Assembly: GCA_032716605.1 (NCBI GenBank)
Contig: CM064580.1
Span: 31,165,684-31,229,683 of the forward strand
Source: Paralithodes platypus
Lineage: Eukaryota; Arthropoda; Malacostraca; Decapoda; Lithodidae
DNA: 64,000 nt
Reading direction: 5' to 3'
In this document: one piece after another, positions 1 to 10,349 of the stretch
Position numbering within the stretch: position 1 is the stretch's first letter
Layout of the letters: each line of letters begins with the position of its first letter
The notes under the pieces: generated by a model
The model's database searches: none
What the model saw: the letters and a program-made list of their open reading frames with translations, nothing else
Told to the model about the DNA's origin: nothing
Made by a program: the position numbers and the translations under genes

Positions 1-485
1 ATCGCTTTCGCCTGACGCTAAAATTGTTCCATTTAACCTCTCATTTACACTCTCAATATTTCTGTTCAAAACCCCACAACCACCCTATCTAAAGAACTAG
101 CTAATGTAGAAACCCCTAACTGTGAAAGATGAACCCCATCCCTTGCGTACATCCCATCTCTCCCATAGAAACTATCCCAGTTATCAATGAATGGTATTGC
201 TTTTTCTTTGCAATATTTCTCCAAACGGCAATTGACACCAATCGCCCTGGATGTCCATTCCTTGGGAACTCCTCTTCTGGGTAGGATACAATGTACTACA
301 GGGATCCCTCCCTTCATCCTAACTTTATCTAACACATCCCGATACTGCTGCAGCAGTTCCTCACTTCTACCCTTACCAACATCGTTACTCCCGGCACTGA
401 GACAGATAATGGGGTTATCTCCACTATCTTCCAAGATGTGGTCCATCTTGTGGCCTGAAGTGGTCGGGTGTAACGGACGGCACAA
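1..485 (-). pseudogene. CR1-type LINE ORF1 fragment, SGNH esterase-like domain
   Basis: The minus-strand frame encodes the C-terminal two thirds of an SGNH-hydrolase-like domain of the kind found in ORF1 of CR1/L2-clade LINEs. The block III motif SAGSNDVG and the block V motif ARDGVHLSQLG (Asp/His) are visible. The block with the catalytic Ser is missing because the fragment stops near 485, where BEL/Pao coding begins on the other strand. Near position 72 a run of T breaks the frame. Beyond it, in another frame, the sequence continues as typical ORF1 C-terminus to the window edge. It is a dead fragment; whether the esterase acts on lipids is not known from the sequence. Confidence 0.75.
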
Positions 486-486
486 A

Positions 487-1402
487 CCGTCCTATACTTA
501 TGCCAACAAGACATCACATTACTGATCTATTGATCATACGTGCACATAAGGAAGTAAAACACTACGGGGTATGTCATATTATATCAAATTTAAGTCTCAC
601 ATGGTGGATACCCAGAGTTCGACAAGTAGCTCGACGCGTAGTAAGAAAGTGTGTAATATGCCCGAGACTAAAGGGTAAACCATATGCTACTGGACCAGCT
701 CCATCTCTACCTGAATGCCGTGTAAAGCAAATAGAGCCTTTCCAAGCTGTAGGGTTAGATTACACAGGTGCATTGAAGACGAGAGAGCATGAGAAGGTTT
801 ATATATTATGGTTTACCTGTGCAACGTCTCGAGCGGTACACCTAGAACTATGTGATAATATGTCTAGCGAAGAATTTATGCTGGCGTTTAGACATTTTTG
901 TGCCCGTCGTTCATTCCCTCAACTCATTCTTAGCGACAATGCTCCTACTTGTATCCAGGCATCAAAATATCTAAAGGATATGAGCAGTGATCCTACATTC
1001 ATCACTTTTATGGGAGAGAGGAAGTGCGAATGGAGGTTCATCCCAGTTAAGGCACCTTGGTTTGGTGGGATGTGGGAACGGTGTGTCGGCATAGTAAAGT
1101 CAGGACTCAGAGCGGTAGTAGGACGTGCTCTATTAAAGAAGAGTGAGTTGACGACAGTCCTCACAGAGATAGAGGCAGTCGTGAATGATCGTCCGCTCAC
1201 ATATGTGTACACCGACCTGCAAGAGCCACTACCATTAACGCCAGCTCACTTGCTATATGGTAAACCATTGACTGCGTTTCTATCTGATTTCCAATCCATT
1301 GTAGAGTTAGAGGATCCCTCGTTGTATTCTGATGCAGCGGTGTCTAAGCGATACCAGTATATATCGAGGATAATCGAAGATTTTAGAAAAAAGGTGGATT
1401 AA
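487..1402 (+). pseudogene. BEL/Pao retrotransposon integrase
   Basis: This frame of about 300 residues is the integrase part of a BEL/Pao Pol polyprotein. A zinc-binding module comes first (His pair in AHKEVKHYG, Cys pair in CVICPRLKG). The DDE core follows: Asp in GLDYTGAL, Asp in LSDNAPT, Glu in FGGMWERCVG. The protein would catalyse insertion of the retrotransposon cDNA. Protease, RT and RNase H, which should lie upstream, are absent because the element is cut at about 487 by the CR1 ORF1 fragment. The frame ends at a stop around 1400 within an A-run, where a frameshift separates it from the C-terminal domain. The printed start is only the first Met in the open frame. Confidence 0.9.
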
Positions 1403-1783
1403 TGAATATCTGCTAGCATTGAGGGTAGGAGTGTTACACCCTCTGGTAGACCGACGGCACCTACTGTTGGTGAAGTCGTTTTAATTAAAGAAGATAGTCC
1501 TCGTTTATACTGGAAATTGGGCCGCATGTTGGAGGTATGCAAGCGGGAAGACTCTGTAGAGCGGGTGGCGCTATTGAAGACAGCCACTGGTACTACTGTT
1601 CGTCCTATCGCATGTTTGTACGCTTTGGAGCTCGATTCCACTTTACACTCGGAGACTCCACCTGTTATTGCTGGGTCCGAGGATTCTCAAGGTAACGACT
1701 CACCTCTTACTGATGGTGATCAATCTCGGACCTGGACGCGTCCCAGACGCACTGCTGCTGGCGCCGTCGACATGTGGCGTTAG
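1396..1783 (+). pseudogene. BEL/Pao Pol C-terminal domain (DUF5641-like)
   Basis: After the frameshift, the sequence resumes with RWINEYLLAL and, after a second frame change near 1450, GEVVLIKED...YWKLGRMLEV and RPIACLYALEL. This is the conserved DUF5641 pattern that follows the integrase in BEL/Pao Pol, ending at a TAG at 1781-1783. It lies between the integrase and the putative 3' LTR, which is the expected order. At least two indels make it non-coding today. Confidence 0.8.
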
Positions 1784-1833
1784 AAGATAGCCTCTGGGCA
1801 ACTTTAAGTTTAAGGTGGGGTTCAGGTATTTTT

Positions 1834-2590
1834 TGTGGGGAGAGTGTATCATGTAATAATACGATAGCGTACGACACTTTTTGTGCTACCGTACGTCTCT
1901 GTGACGTCACGGTCGTTCCCGCTGCACGGCGTAGGATGATTAGATCGTATATTATAAGATTGTAAGTAAGTTAAGATTATAAAAGGCCTAATATGCTATT
2001 AAGCAATATTGACATGGTCTTATGTAGTATATATTTTGTTTGTTTTTGTTTTTTAAGAGATAATGAATGGAGGAAGGAAAAACACAGATAAAACAAAAAG
2101 GTCCATGTGCCTAAAGGCATCTTCCATTCATAAAATGTTTGTAACAACTGGATTTATATGAATTTATTGTATATATTACCATAATTTATCGTATTGAGCA
2201 ACATAGAATCGGTACGATAATTTGGGCCCTGGCATATGCCACGGCAGCAAGGCGGAGGGCTGGAAACAGCAGAGCCTTCACGACCACCAACCAGTTAACA
2301 TCTAATTTCGGCCTTCAGTTGATCGAGCTTTTGTGCCTCTAATCACAATAAACTGACAACATTATATACATCTACACCATCACGACGCTCTCATCGACGC
2401 CATGACTGACTGACAGATAAGGATAGTATTCATGTCCATTCCCATATAATCATTTGATTCTTTCTTTCACTTGACTCGAGCCTCAGGGCCGGCGTCTCGC
2501 TTCCCCATTGTCTACCATATTGGGTAAACGTTCTCCTTTGTCTCATTGCCACGTGGACCTATTGGTGAGGTAATTCCTGGCTAATATTAA
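1834..2590 (+). mobile_element. Putative BEL/Pao 3' LTR (right edge uncertain)
   Basis: About 50 bases after the Pol stop the sequence starts TGTGGGGAGAGTGT, a usual BEL-type LTR beginning. It carries a TATAAAA box at 1978-1984 and an AATAAA signal at 2347-2352, as an LTR with promoter and polyadenylation site would. A small LINE fragment (2036-2168) is nested inside. No second LTR copy lies in the window, so the right boundary cannot be fixed by comparison. I place it between about 2510 and 2600. Confidence 0.55.
2036..2168 (-). mobile_element. 5'-truncated JL2 LINE 3' end nested in the BEL LTR
   Basis: A T-rich run followed by about 100 bases matches the 3' end of the minus-strand LINE at 58584-59862 with only about three mismatches. 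The insertion is therefore recent relative to most repeats here. It stops abruptly after the shared ...CTGGATTTA, as 5'-truncated LINE insertions do. A 9-bp direct repeat GTATATATT flanks it (2027-2035 and 2169-2177), but the surrounding AT-richness makes that duplication only suggestive. Confidence 0.75.
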
Positions 2591-2718
2591 CCCTTATAAC
2601 CTTACTTTATATATAATTTATTGTGTAAGACCTTTGGATAATTATATATTAGCTTGTTTCAGATTGAATTCAATTTAGATATGGAGTAATTTAATTTAGA
2701 TTAATTTTGTTTGAATTA

Positions 2719-4348
2719 TTATAGCTTAGAGATATTTAACTTCCATTGATAGTATACCACACCTGGCGCCTGACCTACTGGTATGGAGAACCAATGGTTG
2801 TCCTCTGGCAGGAGCTGAAGACTGCTCTTATTTGTAATAGTGCTGGCAAACAGCTGGCCCTCCTGTCCCCACACAGCCCACGGCCCAGACTCTCCACCGT
2901 CAACGTGAATAACCGGAGTACTTAAATCATCCCTATGGGGGATAGTGTTAAGTTCGGGGGTCATACCCTGCAAGAGTTTAACATCATTAAGGCCATCAGA
3001 CTTTGACCAATCCGAAAAAAGTTTCACAGAGGATGCTGAAGGGAGAGCCGGGGACTGTGAGTAGACAAAGTACTCATGATTATATAAACTTGGGATAGCT
3101 TTGATAATAATATCTAACACATCACCGGCTTGGTTCTTGGCCCTTAGTTTCTTGGCCTCACTCATCTCAATAAACCAATGTTCCGGTACAGGACTTTCAC
3201 CTGCTACCGTCGGGTGCGCGACCTCAGGACGAGTGGGCTTAATCATGGTCCAGGAAGTGTCTGGGCCATATAAAAGGGGCATAGGGCCCCTCTTAGACAG
3301 TACTGACCTGTCAAGGGGAGGTGGTATTTAACTTTGACGGCAAAATGGGTGCGGTTAACGGCGTAGAAGTAGCCGGAATGACAGTTACAAGGAGGGGTGA
3401 TGATAGATCTACCTGAGGGAGAACCTGGACACGCCCTAGAGGTCGCACCGCCGGGGCTGCATGTGTTGGAACCTTGAATTGTCGTTCTTCCTTTACTGAC
3501 TGCATAAAGCCCAGCCAGTCGTGAAACTGTGCCTGTGTCACTGTTATACCACCTTCCTGATCCGATGCGGACGTAGGGCGAGAAGATTCCGAGCCCTGTG
3601 TGCCTACGTGTGAAGGAGATGGTCGTTGGCCAGACGGTATCTCCTCCACGTCTGCGAAGTATTGTTGCAGTGTGACACCCAGTGCCCGGGCTGGGGGGCT
3701 GGTGAAGCCTCCGACCGAGACTCGCCAGCCCAGGCAGCCGTGTCTCGTGTCCTTGTGAAACAGGATCAGGGGGCAGAATATCCTCGCCCAAGTAGAGATC
3801 CGGGATCGAGGAAGTTTCCAAGTGTTCCACCTGGGAGTCTTCATACTGCTCGGAGAATTGGTAGATATCATCATCATGTCTGCCAGAGCTGACACTGCTG
3901 CTGCGATCCGCCTTAAGTACCGGAATAACGGGAGGCTATGGTGCCGCTCGCCGGGGGATTGTAAATGACGGGGTAGGGCCAACGACACTCACATCTGTGT
4001 CTGTAGAGGGATCCCGGCGGAAAGTTTCTTATCCGGTGGTGTTGAGGTTCGAGACTTCGAAGATTTCTTTGTTGAAGACCGCCGTGAGGATGTCTTAGTG
4101 CCCTTGGACTGTTCATCGCCTTTAGTTATGGCGGTATCAAAGTCAGGACGGCGTCTTTTTACCTCTTTCGACGGAAGAGGCAAAGATGGCCTTGGCTTCT
4201 CAAGAGGTGAACGAGACCTGGAGCGCCGTGAGGTCGGAGCAGACGGCCCCGGCGCCGGTTCGGCAGAGGTCTGAGTTCTCTTGGAAGGGCGGGAGGGAGC
4301 TTCGCGACTGCGAGGGTCATCGGAAACTGTCGTCTTAGTCTTTTTCAC
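2719..4348 (-). pseudogene. Decayed gag-like retroelement ORF
   Basis: Three consecutive minus-strand open blocks in different frames (4348-3989, 3988-3311, 3282-2719) appear to be one gene of roughly 540 residues broken by two frameshifts. The first block is very basic and Ser/Arg/Lys/Pro rich (SRRSRSRSPLEK, RRSSTKKSSKSRTS). The second has a segment around QFHDWLGFMQSVKEER. The last ends VGQAPGVVYYQWKLN. This composition suits the first ORF of a retroelement, possibly of a tyrosine-recombinase (DIRS/Ngaro) type. I cannot name the family with confidence. No RT, RNase H or recombinase follows; a host gene remnant is the alternative. Confidence 0.4.
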
Positions 4349-4379
4349 TTTAGAACCACTGGCTACATATCAAGAAGGT

Positions 4380-4690
4380 ACTGCCTTTAATAAATTGTCT
4401 GATAAGGGATCATCCAATTGAAGAGATTTGTGGGCTACACTCTTGCAGTACTGGACAAAGATGGACTGAATGGTTAGCAAACTGTCTTACACTTACTATC
4501 AGAATGTGTCAGAAAACCATTACGCATAGCCGAGCACTGTGGACATGTCTTCGAAAGTCACCTGCCTCTTGATCTGTCGAGGCAGGTTACACACCTAACA
4601 CATAACTGATGTCAAAGGACAGCAAGGTTCGCACAGTCTTGGTCGGTACAAAAGGTGTACCCTCCGTAATCCATGGCTCCCTCCCGCCGT
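4380..4690 (-). pseudogene. Cys-rich N-terminal extension of the gag-like ORF
   Basis: Upstream of the basic block, the minus strand reads from an ATG near 4674 through MDYGGYTFC, then LCVRCVTCL and, after frame breaks, CPQCSAM. This is a row of CxxC pairs like a small zinc-binding module. It joins the basic region in the right order, so the original protein probably had a zinc-ribbon N-terminus. Stops and shifts make the reading approximate. Confidence 0.3.
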
Positions 4691-4759
4691 GGGGGTATTG
4701 CTAATCCTCCTAGGTGTCCCGGGTGACAGCTGCACCTGAGGGTTGAACATTTCAAGAAT

Positions 4760-6200
4760 CAATGATCATAGGGATATGTTAGGCTGGAAAAGCTTAATTT
4801 GATACAAATTAAATTGACGTTAAAGAGAAAAAAGAATTGAACTAACCCTAGACAATCTTGGTTCCCCTTACGTTACTCTATCATTCCAGATGCTACTGTG
4901 AGTATTATGTATCATTCCAAATGGTACTTAAGTAATTACTTCTTACCAAAGTGACCAGCACTGACCTAATCCCATCTAAGCTAGAACTAGATTCCCGGTG
5001 CCCGGCGCCCAGAATCTGGCGTCCTTTATCCTGGCGGCCAACGTCAGAATTTTTAGCTACACAGTTTACTGAGATTCTTAAGATAGGAAGACGTGAGTTC
5101 GTATTCGGCTCAGCCTTGACCCGGCGGAAGCGGCTCCCCACTCCTAAACCAGGCATGTGTTCTAATTAGTCCCAAGTTACGAACACATTTTGCTAGACCT
5201 TGAGGCGGAATTGTCCTATGGGCGACGGCCAAGCCGGAGTCCACAATAGACAAAATGTTGTAAAAATCCGCCTACCGGAAATTTACCAATGCCGGCAAAA
5301 CTAGATAGAAAGTTTCGACCAATCTTGTACCAAACAAAGACAACTCAAAATCAACATAGCTCTAGACACTTCAGAATTATTTCCCGGTGGGGAAACCGTA
5401 GTGAAGTGAAAAGAGGCACAATGTTACAAGTCTCACTTAACAACTCCCGCCGGAAGGGCCAACCCTCCAAGCTCCGGATAAAACAATGTGCACATATTAT
5501 GGCATTGTTATACATTAATAAATCAATTAAATAATAACACATCCTAGCCATAACTAAAAAACCTACAGGAGGCCAACTAGATGGGGGCAGACGGCAAAAG
5601 ATCACTCAATAAGCACAACCCTGCAACCCAGCGAAGCACTCCAACATCCATCACGTTGAAACAGGAACGTAGGCTGAAAAGTGTCGTGAACAAGTGCCAA
5701 GTCCCTCACTAAGTGAGACAACTTGAAACGCACATGTTCCTCTAAAGTGAAGAGTATACCACTTAACCCCCCCTAATAGGTGGCAGAAAAGTGGGCCCCG
5801 GATCCTCTAAAAGGAGCCTCATGCCTATAAGAGCTAAAATAGAATAACCTAGGGGAAAGAAAACACACACATGGGAGCCATACCTTATCACAACATGGAC
5901 TCCTGGCAAAAACCTTGCCAAACACCCGGAAAACAGTCTCCTAAAGGCGAGTGGGAAGGTGTAGACACCCTAACTAATCTATAAGCTACCCTGACCTCAG
6001 TATCTAGCATATACATATGAGAAAAGACTCACAAGTAAGAGGCAGGAGAAGAATGAAGGAGGTTGCTCACACCTCAGGACAACACGTCCGAACCCGACGA
6101 CGCCTAAGAGAAGAAGGACATATAAGCGCCCAGATAAGAACTGGGTGACACGCAGAATAAACAGCAGACGCCTGAGAAGCGCATTATGCTGGATCATGTT
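4760..6200. other. Unassigned, possibly 5' non-coding region of the gag-like element
   Basis: No conserved coding frame stands out; the open frames here are short and of random composition. The stretch lies upstream of the gag-like ORF on its own strand. At 6040-6190 it turns GC-richer with several GCG/CGTC motifs, which could be a terminal repeat of that element. No second copy is present to prove it. Confidence 0.25.
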
Positions 6201-6489
6201 TAATGCTTTTAAATTTTGTATTTTTTACTGTTTTTTTCTAGTAGTGGTACCCACATCATAAGGACGAGTCCGTGAATGGTTTTGTTATATTTAAGAGCGT
6301 TTCGCTCACGATGTGTGGCAATAGTATTTGTCTTTCCTAGGCAGGGCGTTTGAACGGCGAGCCTAGAGTTCAAAGATTGGCCATTACCATTGTAAGGCGC
6401 ATCGTCAATGAAGGGGCCACTAATAAATATGATTCCTAGACTAAAAAATGGCATACAAAGAACGTCTAAATCAGTTAAATATTTTTAGT
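6200..6489. other. Unassigned sequence
   Basis: I see no gene, repeat array or recognisable element in this stretch. It separates the gag-like element from CR1-like fragments. Confidence 0.3.
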
Positions 6490-6842
6490 TTAACAAAATG
6501 AGAGGCTAAGAGGGGACCTTATTCAAGTGTTTAAAATTGCTACAGGTGTTGATGATATGGATGTCAACAAATAATTCACATGTAATCATTCATGTTCCTG
6601 GCGACTAGAGGAAATGGTTGTAAGATAATTGGAAAGCCTTTTTACTCACATGAGGTGAAGCATTTCTCGTTTAATTGAGTAGTAAACTTATGGAATGGAC
6701 TACCTAGTAGTGTCATTGAATGTACTACTGTTCTAACATACAAAAACAATTCTAGATAAATATCTCGATGCCTCTTTAGGATCAATAAATCTGTTGTTCC
6801 TTGTTTTCCTTTGTACTCTTTTGCACTTGTGAAACATTTTGG
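6490..6842 (+). pseudogene. CR1-like LINE: RT C-terminus and 3' end
   Basis: The plus strand reads RGDLIQVFKIATGVDDMD and, further on, LWNGLPSSV. This C-terminal segment of CR1/L2-type ORF2 is matched by the larger copy at 12850-13100. The 3' end (6781-6836) has CTGTTGTTCCTTGTTTTCC and a decayed CTTTGTACTC tail like those at 13309-13395 and 49684-49773. Stops interrupt the frame. A minus-strand endonuclease fragment abuts it head-on at about 6842. Confidence 0.75.
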
Positions 6843-7368
6843 TTAAGGTGAGCCTGATTTGGTTAACTTAGCTGGAACGAATACAGCTTGTCGATCCATA
6901 AACTGCTCTTTGAATGAGTACCAAATGGCATTAACATCCTCACCCTCAAGTACTGGGATAAGCTTTCTCGAAGACCTTCAAGGTATGCTTAACAGAAATA
7001 TAGTTGTGTACTCTGATGACTAGTGAGTCTGCTGCAAAAGGTGTGAAGAAAGAACCTAACTAGATTGTGGTCACTACCTCGAATCAATTGCCCAACATAT
7101 AAGCTGGTCACACTTTCTTCTTCAGTGGCGAACACAAGATCTAGTATATTGTTGCCTCTAATTGGCTAGTTCACCCACTGGGTTAAAAAGTTATCCTTAG
7201 CAACGTTAACACGACGACTACCTTCAGCATCGGTAGTTTTTGCTTCCCAGTTTACTAGGCAATTAAAGTCGCCTAAGAACACACTGATTTTGCTGTCGAA
7301 AAGACCATGAAATTTTGTGCACAGTAGTTCATCTACTTCAACATTTTGGTGTGGAGGCCTGTACACCA
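6843..7368 (-). pseudogene. CR1-like LINE endonuclease fragment
   Basis: The minus strand carries VYRPPHQN, FLGDFNCLV (metal-binding Asp/Asn) and, after a frame change, RGSDHNLVR (catalytic Asp-His). These are hallmarks of the EEP/APE endonuclease that nicks target DNA for LINE integration. The following linker WYSFKEQFMDRQAVFVP runs to about 6843. RT sequence is missing. The fragment has the opposite orientation to its neighbour, so the pair is a rearrangement and not one element. The right edge runs into a microsatellite. Confidence 0.8.
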
Positions 7369-7379
7369 GAACAACCCCA

Positions 7380-7393
7380 GTGAGAGAGAGAGA

Positions 7394-7424
<31 letters not shown>

Positions 7425-7431
7425 TGAGGGA
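7380..7431. repeat. Compound (GA)n-(GT)n-(GA)n microsatellite
   Basis: Alternating GA and GT dinucleotide runs directly follow the endonuclease fragment. Confidence 0.95.
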
Positions 7432-7565
7432 CTGTAAATATTTGTGAGTGGTTCTAGTGCCGAAAAAGGATAGCAGTGATGTAGAGGAGGCAATGGAATC
7501 TGAATGAGTGCATTGAGATTGACTGAGAGGCGATGGAGGGTCTTTGGGGTACTGTCGAGTGTGTG

Positions 7566-7642
<77 letters not shown>
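7566..7642. repeat. (GT)n microsatellite
   Basis: A nearly pure GT run of about 76 bases. The open frames across it encode only Cys-Val or Thr-His repeats and are not genes. Confidence 0.97.
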
Positions 7643-7644
<2 letters not shown>

Positions 7645-8166
7645 TAAAAAGGGTTTGGACGAATGTAATGAAATGGTGGTTGTGATGGTGATTATTGCTG
7701 GTGATGGTGGTATTCTTGGAGGTTGAGGTCGATATGTTGGTTTTGGTGGTGGGAATGATGCTGTGGTAGTGGTGGAGATACTGGGGATGGTGTGTGGGAG
7801 CAAATAGTGACAATGGTGTCGTTGATAGGGGATATGGGAAGTGGGATAAAGATAAACGAGTATGGTGGCTATATACTGTAGTTGATAGTCATAGAAATGA
7901 GCGTGACGGTGATGGTATTACTTGGCAATATTATGGCTGGTTTTGAAGTATTTTAGGATTATATGATCGTCGCAGTCATGTTGTTCATTCGTGTGTGCAT
8001 CTGTCTATTTGTCAGCAGAATGTTTCTCAAACTAATTAGCGGATTTCTATGAAACTCAGTCAGTACCTTCATTTGAGACAAATATTAGTATGGTTATCTT
8101 TTCGCCAAAATCCAATAACCCTCCCCCCCCTCCCCACCTCAGCCCCACAATACCCACTGCCTCAAA
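7643..8166. other. Unassigned, TGG/GTGAT-rich sequence
   Basis: Imperfect GGTGATGGTGG-type simple sequence runs to about 7800, then unique-looking DNA with a C-run at 8122-8137. No gene recognised. Confidence 0.5.
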
Positions 8167-8199
8167 AAAAAAATATATATATGTATAATTATATATATA

Positions 8200-8238
<39 letters not shown>

Positions 8239-8263
8239 TATATAATATATATATATAATATAT

Positions 8264-8348
<85 letters not shown>
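8167..8348. repeat. (TA)n microsatellite, interrupted
   Basis: About 180 bases of TA repeats with periodic extra A/T interruptions. Highly self-complementary; reading frames across it are Tyr-Ile artefacts. Confidence 0.97.
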
Positions 8349-9339
8349 GCAGGATAAATTATAGAATACAAAATAAAAGATAAATAAAGTAAAAACATAA
8401 GTTAAAGGTTGATCTTCGCCAGACTCACTATGACACATGTTGGTTACCTGAGGACTTCACACACGAAAACTATGATAATCGGATGACCTCATTAGGAGAT
8501 TTAGTGCTTCTGAGATGGGTGAGGTTTAGTGATTTAACACCTAATGTAATATGTAATTTTCCCTGAAATGCATAAACATTATGTAATACTATTATGCCAG
8601 ATAATATGACATCCGAGCACATAGCCAGCCTCCAACTGCAAGACCACCCGACTCCAATCAAGTCACCCATACAACCCCGCCGTGCTCTTCGGACCAGCAG
8701 TGGGACAACAGAAAACGAGAACAACACCTGGCCGGGCCATTTTCTCTACTTGTGCTTTCACTCCCACTGCCACTAATTACCCCTCTACCTGACACTTTGG
8801 AGAAGAAAGGGCTTAAGTCCAGTGAGGTCCTAGGGGTACCTTTATTCCCTCTTCCCAAGAAGATCTTCATCAGCAAGAGGCACGAGGAAAGGATATAGGA
8901 CCGGATGGAGATATTGTTTGGCACATTTCCCACTCCCTTGGTAGGTCCCCCTACCAATGCACACTTGCTGCATCCTCCGAACAAGGCATCAGGACGCCCG
9001 TCGACTGAAGCACCATCGTGTCCTTCGAATGTTTTTTTATCACTGTATCCGCCAAACCATCCTACACACCTGTTGCATCATCCAAGTAAGGCACCAGTAC
9101 GTCCTTCGAATGAAGAACCATTGCATCCTCCGAATGGCTTAGAATCGCTGCATCTGCCGATCTTTCCTAAAGAGTTACGCCCTTCAAAGTCTCACCCTCC
9201 TCGTTCTCCTATCACCACATTAGCATACTCGCATAGTGAGGAACTAGGGCGCATTTATATGCATGGTAAATTACCTTCCTTCGCCGAGTGTACCAACAGC
9301 CCAGCAGACTAAAGGGCCCAGCAGACTAAAGGGTAAAGG
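8349..9339 (+). other. Region upstream of the CR1-like ORF1, with a degenerate Pro-rich repeat
   Basis: From about 8905 to 9312 the plus strand is open (135 codons) and encodes Pro/His/Ser-rich near-repeats: HPPNKASGRPS, HHPSKAPVRPS, HPPNGLESLHLP. It lies just upstream of the ORF1 esterase on the same strand. It may be the low-complexity N-terminal part of that ORF1, cut off by the stop at about 9337. A short duplication CAGCAGACTAAAGGG sits at 9301-9335. The part before 8905 holds nothing I recognise. Confidence 0.35.
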
Positions 9340-10281
9340 GTAATTGTCACCGCAACTCCAGCAGCCACCAACGCCCCAACGTCAACTGCCAACAATTCAA
9401 CGCCTACAGTAGCCATTTCAGCTGATGTTTCCGATACTCAAGATACAAATAGCGACTCTCTTCCCCCTCAAGACAACTTCCGTGTCGTGAGGAACAACGT
9501 TTGCCCCAAGACCAGGAAACACATACCGATTACCGAGTGTCAAAACCGTTTCCAGATATTCGCAGACTCAGATGACGAAGAGGAAATAGAAGAAGTCCGG
9601 TTCGTGGGAGACTCGATGATACGTGGTCAGCTCACAGAGTTTTGCGCCAGGGCACCTAAGACCAGGAAGCATTTTTGTATCCCTGGTGGTGGTGTGGATG
9701 ACGTAGTTGCAGCAGTTGACGAAGTATCAAAGCTGGCCCCTGCAAATACAATGTACGTCATCCACGTTGGATCCAACGATATACAGCGAACCCGGTCGGA
9801 AGATTTGCTTTTAAAGTACCAGCAGCTGATCAAGTCGTTTAAGGAGAAGTCATCAAGGATCATCGTCTCAGGAATCGTCCCCCGGCTCGGTGTAGAGAGC
9901 CGATTTTACAACATAGCCACCAGCAGCACAAATCGTTGTCTAGCAAACCTCTGCAGGAAGGAGACCGTGGGACTCGTCGACGCCTGGGACAATTTCAGCT
10001 ACGATGACTATTTGTTTTCGGATGATGGAGTTCATCTGAACCAGGTGGGAGCAGCGTGTTTTGGGCGTCTTCTCAACGATGCGGTGAAGGATTTTCGGAG
10101 AAGAAATCGGCCCAGCCACAGGACAACCAGGAAGGAGGACCGAAGACAGCGAGGACGGCAATCTACAAAGGAATTAAATACTAATCCGTCAAGAACCGCG
10201 AATTTGGATAAAGCTCCACCAACACGACCCAAATTCAAAACCGTCAGGGATAAACGACCGAGCGGACGAGGACAGCCATGA
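9340..10281 (+). CDS. CR1-like LINE ORF1 protein with SGNH esterase-like domain
   Basis: An open frame of about 313 codons ends with TGA at 10279-10281. The domain runs from RFVGDSMIRGQ (block I with Ser) through IPGGGVDDV and HVGSNDIQRTRSEDLL (block III Asn) to DDGVHLNQVGAA (block V Asp and His), so all catalytic positions are present. A basic tail follows (RTTRKEDRRQRGRQ). CR1/L2 ORF1 proteins act in RNP formation; the esterase's role is unsettled. No ATG is evident near the 5' edge, so the true start may lie upstream in the broken Pro-rich region. ORF2 remnants follow on the same strand about 70 bp on. The frame is intact although the element is dead. Confidence 0.8.
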   Translation, partial: VIVTATPAATNAPTSTANNSTPTVAISADVSDTQDTNSDSLPPQDNFRVVRNNVCPKTRKHIPITECQNRFQIFADSDDEEEIEEVRFVGDSMIRGQLTEFCARAPKTRKHFCIPGGGVDDVVAAVDEVSKLAPANTMYVIHVGSNDIQRTRSEDLLLKYQQLIKSFKEKSSRIIVSGIVPRLGVESRFYNIATSSTNRCLANLCRKETVGLVDAWDNFSYDDYLFSDDGVHLNQVGAACFGRLLNDAVKDFRRRNRPSHRTTRKEDRRQRGRQSTKELNTNPSRTANLDKAPPTRPKFKTVRDKRPSGRGQP

Positions 10282-10349
10282 GTGTAAATGTAGCTCCGAC
10301 CAGAACCAAAAATTCGATGAAAGAACGATTGCGAGTTCTAAAAACCGCA

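Noticed and set aside
7333..7813. Thr-His-rich open frames on the minus strand
   Set aside because: They cross the (GT)n microsatellite and are simple-sequence artefacts.
8049..8438. Tyr-Ile-rich open frames on both strands
   Set aside because: They are translations of the (TA)n microsatellite.
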